Shown here: piece after piece, positions 25,905-33,990 of the stretch
How positions within the stretch are numbered: the first letter of the stretch is position 1
Layout: every line of letters begins with the position of its first letter
From: an uncultured Bryobacteraceae bacterium
Lineage (GTDB): Bacteria > Acidobacteriota > Terriglobia > Bryobacterales > Bryobacteraceae
Direction of reading: 5' to 3'
Length of the DNA stretch: 45,535 bases
Assembly (NCBI GenBank): GCA_955652915.1
Contig: CATPCJ010000399.1
Span: 1-45,535 of the forward strand
Program-made: the position numbers and the translations under genes
Notes under the pieces: generated by a model
Seen by the model: the letters and a program-made list of their open reading frames with translations, nothing else
Told to the model about the DNA's origin: nothing
The model's database searches: none

Positions 25905-26476
25905 GTCGATTTCCGGCCGCGCTTGATGGTGCAACCGAATGCCTTCGTTTCGGCGACTGCAACCGGCTTACCGGCGAGCAGGGCATCCAGCGCCAGGCGC
26001 AGGCCGCGCGCTCGGATTCTGGCTTCGTTTTGGCTGTCGTCGATGGAGCCGTGGTAACGGACGATTCCCGCGCTATCGATCACGTAGCTTTCCGGGGTCA
26101 CCTGCGCATCAAAGCGGTCGGCCAAAACGTTGCCGGCATCCTTGTAAACTGGAAAAACGAACCCAACGCCCTGGGCGTGACTCCGCACATCGCTGGCCGA
26201 TTCGTTCCGGTTCGCGTTGACAAAGATGAACTTTACGTCTTTGGGCGTGTAGTCCTTAAATAGGGCATTCATGCGTTGGTTGTATCCGTTCGATACCGGA
26301 CACTGGACGGAGACAAAAGTCACCACCGTGATTGGACCACGCAACGACGCGAACGATACCGATTTTCCGTCCAGGTCCTGGACACTGAAGTCCGTGACTT
26401 TGGAGCCGAGTTTGAATTCCTGCGCGGACAAGACAAAGGCCGAGACGAGAAGCAAGATAGCGAGATTCCGGTTCAT
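25901..26476 (-). CDS. Secreted redoxin-domain (peroxiredoxin-like) protein
   Basis: 191 residues with a signal peptide (MNRNLAILLLVSAFVLSA). AhpC/TSA-like thioredoxin fold: GSKVTDFSVQDLDGKSVSFA, then FVSVQCPVSNGYNQRM with C59 in a CPVS site in place of CxxC, and VTPESYVIDSAGIVRYHGSI. The single active-site cysteine suggests a peroxidase-like or one-cysteine thiol role. The C-terminal ETKAFGCTIKR element recurs in this subfamily and holds a further Cys that may be the resolving partner. Coupled to the TlpA-like gene by ATGA. Confidence 0.85.
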   Translation of the reverse strand: MNRNLAILLLVSAFVLSAQEFKLGSKVTDFSVQDLDGKSVSFASLRGPITVVTFVSVQCPVSNGYNQRMNALFKDYTPKDVKFIFVNANRNESASDVRSHAQGVGFVFPVYKDAGNVLADRFDAQVTPESYVIDSAGIVRYHGSIDDSQNEARIRARGLRLALDALLAGKPVAVAETKAFGCTIKRGRKST

Positions 26477-26486
26477 GAATTTCCCT

Positions 26487-26843
26487 TCACTTATTCAATT
26501 TTAGATTGACGGTGGCCGTCTTCTGAGTATCGTAGATGCTAAGCGTCTTCGTGCCGCTGGTGGCGCCTTCGTAGTCGGCCTTCAATTCGTATTCGGTGTT
26601 CGTGCCGAGTCCCGCGAAATGGTAACTCCCGTCGGCGGCCGTCCGGAACGAACGAATTTGCAGTTGTTTTGTGTCTTTCAGTTGAACGACAGCGTTCGCG
26701 ACAGGATTTCCGGATGCATCCGTGACGACGCCTTGCACGGACCTGGTGTTGGCGTCGCCGTTCGGGCGCTTGTCCTGAGCGGGCAGCACGCAGACCAGCG
26801 CCACCGCAGTCAAGAACGCGGCAAAAGCGGTCAAAGGTTTCAT
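26487..26843 (-). CDS. Small secreted carboxypeptidase-regulatory-like domain protein
   Basis: 118 residues: a signal peptide (MKPLTAFAAFLTAVALVCVL) and one transthyretin-like beta-sandwich, VQGVVTDASGNPVANAVVQL followed by RSFRTAADGSYHFAGLGTNT. In Acidobacteria such domains occur at the front of TonB receptors and also as single exported proteins; the function of the single form is unknown. ATG 26843 is used; ATG 26855, which would be reached by coupling from the preceding gene's TAG, is the alternative. Same strand as and just after a similar protein (26857-27258). Confidence 0.75.
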   Translation of the reverse strand: MKPLTAFAAFLTAVALVCVLPAQDKRPNGDANTRSVQGVVTDASGNPVANAVVQLKDTKQLQIRSFRTAADGSYHFAGLGTNTEYELKADYEGATSGTKTLSIYDTQKTATVNLKLNK

Positions 26844-26856
26844 GGAACGGTACATC

Positions 26857-27258
26857 CTACTGTTTCGACTCTTCGTGTAACTGGAAGGTTACGTCGGCGC
26901 GCTCTTCGCCTTGTACATTGACCGTTTTTTCTTCGCCACGATAGCCCTTGGCGGCTACCTTTACGGTGTATTGCACGTTGGCTACGGGCACGCGGAACAC
27001 AAACTCGCCGCGGGTGTCGGAAACGGTTGAAAGTTTTTTAACCTTCAAAGAGACGCCATCCGCTTGAAAATTCGGAATCAGGGTGACCTCCGCCCCCGGA
27101 AGCGCGAAACCGGGTTCACGAAACACCGTGCCCGCCACAATAGAATAGGCTTCCGCTACAGTTTTCTTCTTGCCGGCTCCGGCCAGAGGAATGGCTGCAA
27201 TAAGCAGAAAGATCAGACTAATGCCAATCTTCCTCGTCTTCCTTTTCGTCCTCTTCAT
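26857..27258 (-). CDS. Secreted carboxypeptidase-regulatory-like protein overlapping the LysW-like gene
   Basis: 133 residues. A very basic n-region (MKRTKRKTRK) and hydrophobic core (IGISLIFLLIAAIPLAGAG) form the signal peptide. A transthyretin-like domain follows: AGTVFREPGFALPGAEVTLI, SDTRGEFVFRVPVANVQYTV and KVAAKGYRGEEKTVNV. Role unknown. Its first 14 codons overlap the end of the LysW-like gene in another frame, so the Asp/Glu tail of that protein and the Lys/Arg n-region of this one come from the same DNA. No later start would keep the signal peptide, so the overlap is probably real. Confidence 0.78.
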   Translation of the reverse strand: MKRTKRKTRKIGISLIFLLIAAIPLAGAGKKKTVAEAYSIVAGTVFREPGFALPGAEVTLIPNFQADGVSLKVKKLSTVSDTRGEFVFRVPVANVQYTVKVAAKGYRGEEKTVNVQGEERADVTFQLHEESKQ

Positions 27259-27466
27259 CGTCGTCCTCTTCGTCGTCGTAATCGGGATCTTCCTCGTCTT
27301 CTTCGTCGTCGTCTTCCTCTTCGTCTTCGGTAGTTTCGAGTTCGAGAGGATCCAGGCCGGTCACGCTAATATCGGCCCCACACTCGTCGCAGGTCAATGC
27401 ATCGCCTTCGTCGAGTTCTTCCTCGTCCAGGTCAAGCAGCGCGTCGCAATTGGGACAATTGACCAT
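27218..27466 (-). CDS. LysW-like zinc-ribbon protein with long acidic tail
   Basis: 82 residues. Zinc ribbon with C4, C7, C26 and C29 (MVNCPNCDALL, ALTCDECGADISV), followed by GLDPLELE, closely like the LysW/ArgW amino-group carrier proteins of the AAA lysine/arginine pathway. After that come about 33 residues that are nearly all Asp or Glu, ending EEDWH. Authentic LysW ends in EDWGE, whose final Glu is the attachment site; here the terminal GE is replaced by H. No lysX, lysZ or other pathway gene is near. It may be a carrier-like protein with another role, or a metal or basic-partner binding protein. Confidence 0.75.
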   Translation of the reverse strand: MVNCPNCDALLDLDEEELDEGDALTCDECGADISVTGLDPLELETTEDEEEDDDEEDEEDPDYDDEEDDDEEDEKEDEEDWH

Positions 27467-27520
27467 CTACATTTCCTCCAGGGGCACAGATTTCTTATTC
27501 AACAATTCGAAACTAAACGT

Positions 27521-28030
27521 TTACGTTTTCGCCTTCGCCATCCTCCGCCGGGTAGTCGGTGGAACAATGCCTTTCAAACGAAGATACATGAAAAGCTGCT
27601 GGCGGTGGGTTAGCTCATGTTCCTTGATGAATTGGAGCATTTCCAGGCGGGTGACACGCTGTCCGTCAAAGCGCGTGATTTCGCCCGCGTAGAATTCGGA
27701 TGATTTCGAGGACAGCTCGGCGGTGCGCGATTCGATCTCCGATCTCAGTTCCCGCGCCAAGGCGCCTGCGCCTTCGGTCCTGGGTAATTGAGCCACATAC
27801 TTTTCACGCATTTCGCGGAACCGCGGAACGGCCATGCTCTCGACGCCGTCGAGCAGCGTGCCGGATAGGATGTGGCCAGCTTCGAGAATGTGGCGCGCGA
27901 TTTCGCCGAAGGTCATCTGGTCGGGTGAAGGCCTGTAGTCCAGCTCATGAGCGGAGAAATCCTCCACTGCCTGCGCCGAGTCTTCACGAACGGTCTTCCA
28001 GGAGTTGATTACGGTTTCTAGGCGTACCAT
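27521..28030 (-). CDS. DinB-family protein
   Basis: 169 residues, no signal peptide. MVRLETVINSWKTVREDSAQ, SPDQMTFGEIARHILEAGHI (first His helix), and MLQFIKEHELTHRQQLFMYL near the end with the His pair. The end KGIVPPTTRR fits DinB_2 proteins, which often finish LKGIxPP. ATG 28030 is preferred to the upstream TTG 28063. It lies between the LysW-like gene and a coiled-coil protein on the same strand. Confidence 0.84.
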   Translation of the reverse strand: MVRLETVINSWKTVREDSAQAVEDFSAHELDYRPSPDQMTFGEIARHILEAGHILSGTLLDGVESMAVPRFREMREKYVAQLPRTEGAGALARELRSEIESRTAELSSKSSEFYAGEITRFDGQRVTRLEMLQFIKEHELTHRQQLFMYLRLKGIVPPTTRRRMAKAKT

Positions 28031-28089
28031 TAACTCATTTTTACCACGCTCTTGCGACGGCAAGATGACGGCGTTGGGAAGGCGGGGAT

Positions 28090-28377
28090 TTAGCCGATGC
28101 CGAGCTTGGCTTCGATGCGCGTCACGCGGTTGTCGACATCGATAACTTTACCGGTAAGAGTGTCAAACTTGACGTCCAGGTTGTTGAAGCGCGATTCCAT
28201 TCGCGACTCCAAGCCATTGAATCTTCCATCCACGCTGTTGAAGCGCGCATTGACGGTTCCCTCCAGACTGTTGAATCGCGCATTCAGGGAATTGTATTGA
28301 ATCGCATTCGTCAGGACCCCAATCAACATAGCCAAGGTGGGGATGCCGATGGCGAGATAAAGTTGCAAGTCCGTCAC
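28090..28377 (-). CDS. Membrane-anchored coiled-coil protein with RFN repeats
   Basis: 95 residues: an N-terminal membrane helix (LYLAIGIPTLAMLIGVLTNA) and then a long coiled coil built of short repeats, NARFNSLEGTVNARFNSVDG, RFNGLESRMESRFNNLDVKF, ending DNRVTRIEAKLG. Similar short proteins are common in several phyla and have no known function. A decayed tandem copy lies just upstream (28411-28604). Confidence 0.75.
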   Translation of the reverse strand: MTDLQLYLAIGIPTLAMLIGVLTNAIQYNSLNARFNSLEGTVNARFNSVDGRFNGLESRMESRFNNLDVKFDTLTGKVIDVDNRVTRIEAKLGIG

Positions 28378-28410
28378 TGGAGTAATTGTACCGCGGGGGG
28401 CAATTTCCTC

Positions 28411-28604
28411 TCACCCCAGTTTGGCTTCGATTCGCGCAAAGCGGTTGTCGAGATCGATGAGTTTACCGATCAGGGTGTCGAGCTTGACTTCTAACTTGTC
28501 GAAGCGCGATTCCAACCCAGTAATCTTCCATCCACGTCATTGAAGCGCGCATTCACGGTTCCTTCCAAATTCTCGAACCTTCCATCGATGCTGTTGAAGC
28601 GCGC
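28411..28604 (-). pseudogene. Decayed tandem copy of the coiled-coil gene
   Basis: Reads ARFNSIDGRFENLEGTVNAR then FNDVDGR, loses one base near 28520 relative to the intact copy, and continues in another frame as GLESRFDKLEVKLDTLIGKL and ends DNRFARIEAKLG before a stop at 28411-28413. The membrane helix and start codon are missing. It is a partial duplication of 28090-28377 that has become a pseudogene. Confidence 0.75.
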
Positions 28605-28654
28605 AATTATGGAACGCTAGCTCAAGCTGTCCGGTTTAGCTTAAACTGCTCTCT

Positions 28655-29071
28655 ATGAACCGATTCCTCTGTTTCCTGGCCGCTCTGCCGCTGCTGGCCG
28701 CGTCACCTGAGGCTGCTATTCGCAAGGTGCTCGACGATCAGGTGACGGCCTGGAATCGCGGAGACATTCCCGGTTTCATGGATGGCTACGACAAGTCCGA
28801 ATCGACCACTTTCGTCAGCACGACTGTTACGAGAGGTCACGCGCAGGTTCTGGCCGGTTACTTGAAACGCTATCCGACACCCGAGAAGATGGGTACACTA
28901 CGCTTTTCCGATCTGGAAATTCATGCGTTGGGGCCGGACTATGCGTCCGTGCTTGGGCGATTTCATTTGGAGCGGTCCAAGGAAGCGGGCGGGGAAGCGG
29001 CCGGCATCTTTACGCTGTTGTTCCACAAAACAGCAAGCGGCTGGCAGGTTATTTTGGATCACACGAGCTGA
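28655..29071 (+). CDS. Secreted SnoaL/DUF4440-like (NTF2-fold) protein
   Basis: 138 residues. A signal peptide (MNRFLCFLAALPLLAAS) and an NTF2-like cone fold of the DUF4440/SgcJ type: AAIRKVLDDQVTAWNRGDIP, FMDGYDKSESTTFVST, then FTLLFHKTASGWQVILDHTS. The family includes small enzymes and ligand-binding proteins; this one is unassigned. It ends 4 nt before the FMN dehydrogenase gene, so the two are likely co-transcribed. Confidence 0.82.
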   Translation: MNRFLCFLAALPLLAASPEAAIRKVLDDQVTAWNRGDIPGFMDGYDKSESTTFVSTTVTRGHAQVLAGYLKRYPTPEKMGTLRFSDLEIHALGPDYASVLGRFHLERSKEAGGEAAGIFTLLFHKTASGWQVILDHTS

Positions 29072-29075
29072 CGGG

Positions 29076-30182
29076 ATGACGACTACACGCAGGCAAGCTC
29101 TTCTATCCGGGCTCGGATTTGCGGGCAGCCGCCTGGGTGCGCAAACGAAGGCGAACCCGGAACTCGATCAGGCACTCTCCCTGCCGGATTTTGAAACTCT
29201 CGCGCACAAACATATATCGCATGGAGCGTGGGAGCGGATTCAAGGCGGAGCGGCGGACGAAATCACGATCGGTTGGAATCGAGAGGCTTACAATCACATT
29301 CGACTGCGGCCTCGTGTACTCGTGGATGTTTCGAAGCTGGATACACGGATTAAGCTTTTCGGCCAGGAGTTGCCGTTTCCGATCATTCTTGCGCCAACAG
29401 GGGCGCAAGGCTTCGTTTTTCCAGACGGCGAACTGGCGGTGGCGCGAGGCGCTGGTGCGGGACAAGCGATTCTGGTGATCAGCAGCAGTGCCTCTCTGCG
29501 CGTCGAAGAGGTTGCAAAGAGCGCCACCGGCCCGGTCTGGTTTCAACTCTATGTGCAGCGCGATCGCGGCTTCACGCGCGATTTGGTGCAGCGCGCCGAG
29601 GCCGCGGGCTGCCGCGCTCTCTGCGTTACCGTCGATTCGCCGACGCATGGCGCGCGCAATCGCGAAGAGCGGGCCCGGCCGGAGCTGCCCGATCGACCCT
29701 TGCCGAATCTCAAGGGCAAGGATTATCTCGATCCCACGCTCACATGGAAAGATATCGACTGGCTGCGCTCCTTCGCGAAAACTCCCGTGCTGCTCAAAGG
29801 AATTCTAAATCCGGACGATGCCGCCATCGCCCTGAAAGCGGGTGTCTCCGGAATTGTCGTCTCCAATCACGGCGGGCGAAATCTTGACACGGCTCCCGCC
29901 ACCATCGATGCGCTTCCAGCCGTAGTGGAGAAGGTGGCGGGCCGTGTTCCGGTGATTGTCGACGGCGGGATACGCCGGGGAACGGATGTCCTGAAGGCAC
30001 TTGCGCTGGGCGCGACAGCGGTGCAGATCGGCCGCCCTTATCTCTACGGCCTGGGTGTGGGAGGGGCGGAAGGCGTGACGCGCGTCGTCCAGATTCTGCG
30101 CAGGGAATTCGAAATGGCCATGATGTTGACAGGCCGGCCCACGATCGCGAGTATCGACCGGTCAGCGATTTGGGAAAAGTAG
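29076..30182 (+). CDS. FMN-dependent alpha-hydroxy-acid dehydrogenase with Tat-like signal
   Basis: 368 residues. TIM barrel of the lactate/glycolate oxidase family: YNHIRLRPRVLVDVSKLDT, FPIILAPTGAQGF, WFQLYVQRDR, VTVDSPTHGARNRE, PVLLKGILNPDDA, VSNHGGRNLDTAPATIDAL (catalytic His) and VDGGIRRGTDVLKALALGA. It oxidises a 2-hydroxyacid with FMN. The N-terminus MTTTRRQALLSGLGFAGSRL has a twin-arginine motif before a short hydrophobic stretch, suggesting export of the folded flavoprotein. ATG 29076 is preceded by GACGGG and follows the previous stop by 4 nt. Substrate unknown. Confidence 0.9.
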   Translation: MTTTRRQALLSGLGFAGSRLGAQTKANPELDQALSLPDFETLAHKHISHGAWERIQGGAADEITIGWNREAYNHIRLRPRVLVDVSKLDTRIKLFGQELPFPIILAPTGAQGFVFPDGELAVARGAGAGQAILVISSSASLRVEEVAKSATGPVWFQLYVQRDRGFTRDLVQRAEAAGCRALCVTVDSPTHGARNREERARPELPDRPLPNLKGKDYLDPTLTWKDIDWLRSFAKTPVLLKGILNPDDAAIALKAGVSGIVVSNHGGRNLDTAPATIDALPAVVEKVAGRVPVIVDGGIRRGTDVLKALALGATAVQIGRPYLYGLGVGGAEGVTRVVQILRREFEMAMMLTGRPTIASIDRSAIWEK

Positions 30183-30189
30183 CAGGCGC

Positions 30190-30465
30190 TCAAAACATTT
30201 TGTCGCGTTGGATGGTTCGCATTTCGTCGATGATGCGCTCGAACACGCGTTTTACGGCTTCCGCGGTCAACGGCCCGGAGTTGTTTTCGGTGACGTTGGC
30301 GAACACCTGGTCCTCGCGCTTCGGTTCATAGATGGGCAACGCGAGCTCGCGCTTGATGCGTCCGATGTTCTCGACAATTCGCGTCCTTTCATTCAGCAAC
30401 GCCAGGATTTTCAGGTCGAGAACGTCAATGGCCTTGCGGCACTCGGAGAGCCTTTCCATGCTCAT
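30190..30465 (-). CDS. Chorismate mutase (AroQ type)
   Basis: 91 residues, an all-helical AroQ domain: MERLSECRKAIDVLDLKILA, LLNERTRIVENIGRIKRE, YEPKREDQVFANVTENN and AVKRVFERIIDEMRTIQRD. It converts chorismate to prephenate, the branch towards phenylalanine and tyrosine. The start overlaps the TGA of trpA (ATGA), so it is the last gene of the trpCFBA operon and is translated coupled to trpA. A second Met at 30459 is possible. Placing the competing branch enzyme at the end of a trp operon is unusual but seen in several phyla. Confidence 0.87.
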   Translation of the reverse strand: MSMERLSECRKAIDVLDLKILALLNERTRIVENIGRIKRELALPIYEPKREDQVFANVTENNSGPLTAEAVKRVFERIIDEMRTIQRDKMF

Positions 30466-31245
30466 GCGTTCTTCGATGGTAAACCACCACGGAGCTCACG
30501 AGCCAGCGTTTCCAGCTTGTGCTCCAGGTCGGGGGATTGCGCGTTCTCTTCGACGACGCGCACAACAGCGGTGCCCACCACAACTCCGTCCGCGATGGCG
30601 CCGACCGAGCGCACCTGTTCCGCGTTGGAAATGCCGAATCCGACGGCGAGCGGCAGGCCGGTCGCCTTTCGCATGGCGCTCACCAGCGGACCTACCGCAT
30701 CGGACACGGTGGATCGCTCGCCGGTTACGCCGGTTCTTGAAACCAGATAGACGAAGCCGGTGGAGTACTTCGCCACCAGGGCCAAGCGCCGCTCCGTGCT
30801 GGTGGGCGCCGCCAGGAACACCGTATCGAGACCGGCCTTTCGCATCGCGGCAACATAGGGCTCGGCTTCTTCCACGCTCAGGTCCGTGAGCAAACATCCA
30901 TCGATGCCGCGCGCGACGGCGTCTTTGGCAAGCGCATCCAATCCGTAGCGCAGCACCGGATTCATATAGGTAAACAACAGCAGAGGGATCTGGGATGTTT
31001 TCCGGATCTTGGCGGCGATTTCCAGTACGGCGGCCACGGTTGTGCCCGCCTTCAAGGCGCGATCCGAGCCGCGTTGAATCACCGGACCGTCCGCGATGGG
31101 ATCGGAAAAAGGAACGCCGAGTTCGATCAAGTCCGCGCCGCCGCGCTCCAGGGCAGCTACCAGCGCCGGCGTACGATCGGGCGTGGGGTCACCCGCGGTG
31201 ATGTAAGCGATTAGAGCCGGGCGCTTCTCCACCCGGAGAAGCCGC

Positions 31246-32478
<1,233 letters not shown>

Positions 32479-32482
32479 GGGT

Positions 32483-33067
32483 TCAACTTTCAAGAGCTGC
32501 CTTAATAAATTTGCGCATTTTTTCGTGGTCTTTGAGACCGGGGGATTTTTCAAGACGGGAGCAGGCGTCGACGCCCCAGGGTTGGGCTTGCTGAATGGCT
32601 TGTCTAACGTTTTCGGCTTCGAGGCCGCCGGCGATGACGATGTTTTTGGCAATGCCTTTGGCGCGAGACCAATCGAAGGTCGCACCTGTTCCGCCATGAA
32701 CATCTTCGACTGGCGTATCGAGCAAGATCGCTTCGATAGTTTCGTCGGTGAGGTAGTCCGTGCTGACTAATCCGGCACGGCAGGCCCGCCAGATGCGGAT
32801 TCCGCGCGCTTCGGAGCTTCCGTACAATTGCGCGATGTCCAGCCCGGCGTGAAGCGCGATACGTGCGATCGATTGGGCGCCCTCATTGACGAAGATGCCG
32901 ACCTTCCATACGTTCGCGGGTATTTTCCCGGAGATAACGGCCGCTCCGGTGGGAGCGATATAGCGCGGGCTATCCAGATAGAAATTAAAACCAATGGCGG
33001 ACGCGCCCGCCTCCACGGCTGCCATGGCATCGTCGCGGTTGGTGATACCGCAGATCTTGACGATCAT
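32483..33067 (-). CDS. trpF: Phosphoribosylanthranilate isomerase
   Basis: 194 residues. Amadori rearrangement step of tryptophan synthesis. [20 protein letters not shown] carries the catalytic Cys at residue 6, and [14 protein letters not shown] and [16 protein letters not shown] follow. The catalytic Asp lies in the TFDWSRAK segment, and [13 protein letters not shown] and [20 protein letters not shown] complete the barrel. ATG 33067 overlaps the trpC TGA (ATGA). Confidence 0.94.
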   Translation of the reverse strand: MIVKICGITNRDDAMAAVEAGASAIGFNFYLDSPRYIAPTGAAVISGKIPANVWKVGIFVNEGAQSIARIALHAGLDIAQLYGSSEARGIRIWRACRAGLVSTDYLTDETIEAILLDTPVEDVHGGTGATFDWSRAKGIAKNIVIAGGLEAENVRQAIQQAQPWGVDACSRLEKSPGLKDHEKMRKFIKAALES

Positions 33068-33840
33068 GACAGCAAAGCTCGCAGGGCAGCGGAGGGATCG
33101 CCCGATTTCATCAAGTGTTCACCAATCAGGAACGCCTGGTAACCCGCGGCGCGAAGTTGCCTGATGTGCTCGGCGGTATTGATTCCGCTCTCCGCCACTC
33201 TGACGACGCCCGCCGGAATCTTTTCGGCAAGCCGCAGGGCTGTCTCGAGGTGCACATCGAACGTATGCAGGTTTCGATTGTTTACGCCGATGATGCGCGC
33301 GCCGGAAGCGAGGGCCGGCTTCAATTCCTCTTCGTCGTGTACCTCAACCAGCGCCGCCATGGAATATCGTTCCGCCAGCTCGCGAAAATCGCGCAGTTGC
33401 CGCTCGGTTAGAATTGCCGCGATCAGAAGAATGGCGTCGGCTCCGTGCGCGGCCGCTTCGTGCGCATGGTACGCGTCGATCGTGAAATCCTTGCGCAACA
33501 CCGGAAGATCGACGGCCGATCGCGCGGATTCCATATCGGACAAACTGCCATGGAAATGTTTCTGATCGGTAAGAACGGAAAGCGCCGCGGCGCCGCCTTG
33601 TTCATAGGCACGAGCGATGGCGGCGGGATCGAAGTCCGCGGCCAGAACGCCTTTGCTCGGTGACGCTTTCTTGATCTCGGCGATGATAGCCGGCTCGCGA
33701 TTGGTGAGCGCTTTGAGAAAATCCCGGCGGGACGCGATGGATGTCTCGGCAAGCTGTTCGACGCCTGTTTCGCGGCGTGAAAGCTCAAGTTTTTTCCGCT
33801 CGACAATTTGGGCCAGGATGTCGGGAATTGTCTTCACCAT
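33064..33840 (-). CDS. trpC: Indole-3-glycerol phosphate synthase
   Basis: 258 residues from ATG 33840. Ring closure of carboxyphenylamino-deoxyribulose phosphate. PDILAQIVERKKLELSRRE, AIIAEIKKASPSKGVL (catalytic Lys), VLTDQKHFHGSLSDME, LPVLRKDFTIDAYH, IGVNNRNLHTFDV and RVAESGINTAEHI are present. An ATG at 33858 would add six residues; the still longer frame to 33927 runs through the repeat upstream and is rejected. First gene of trpC-F-B-A-chorismate mutase; trpE, trpG and trpD are not in the window. Confidence 0.95.
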   Translation of the reverse strand: MVKTIPDILAQIVERKKLELSRRETGVEQLAETSIASRRDFLKALTNREPAIIAEIKKASPSKGVLAADFDPAAIARAYEQGGAAALSVLTDQKHFHGSLSDMESARSAVDLPVLRKDFTIDAYHAHEAAAHGADAILLIAAILTERQLRDFRELAERYSMAALVEVHDEEELKPALASGARIIGVNNRNLHTFDVHLETALRLAEKIPAGVVRVAESGINTAEHIRQLRAAGYQAFLIGEHLMKSGDPSAALRALLS

Positions 33841-33875
33841 AAGGCGGGGAAACTTCATTGTAGCGCTGACAGACG

Positions 33876-33985
33876 ACGTGGCGCGGCGTCTTAGGCTGCC
33901 GCATCGAGAATCGTCTCGATGCTTCACCGGGGAAAGAGCCTCGAGACGAGTCTCGAGGCAGCAGACACGAGTGTCCGCGCCACGT
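33876..33985. repeat. Modular palindromic repeat, family C, complete copy with perfect terminal inverted repeats
   Basis: 110 bp bounded by ACGTGGCGCGG (33876-33886) and CCGCGCCACGT (33975-33985), a perfect 11-bp inverted pair. Inside are two self-complementary modules, GCATCGAGAATCGTCTCGAT ending GC (33901-33922) and CCTCGAGACGAGTCTCGAGG (33939-33958), joined by a linker with GGGGAAAGAG. It lies between the M20 peptidase and trpC, upstream of the trp operon, where its structure could affect expression. A related copy in opposite orientation is at 35405-35491. Confidence 0.85.
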
Positions 33986-33990
33986 ATTGC

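Noticed and set aside
27064..27613. Plus-strand frames opposite the acidic LysW-like gene, with long Val/Phe/Leu runs
   Set aside because: The hydrophobic runs are simply the antisense of GAA/GAC codons; no start signal.
28090..28604. Repeated short units considered as a CRISPR-like array
   Set aside because: The repeats are in-frame coiled-coil codons and variable, without uniform spacers.
32479..32703. N-terminal extension of trpB
   Set aside because: Pro/Ser/Lys-rich frame overlapping trpF; TrpB homology starts at ATG 32478.
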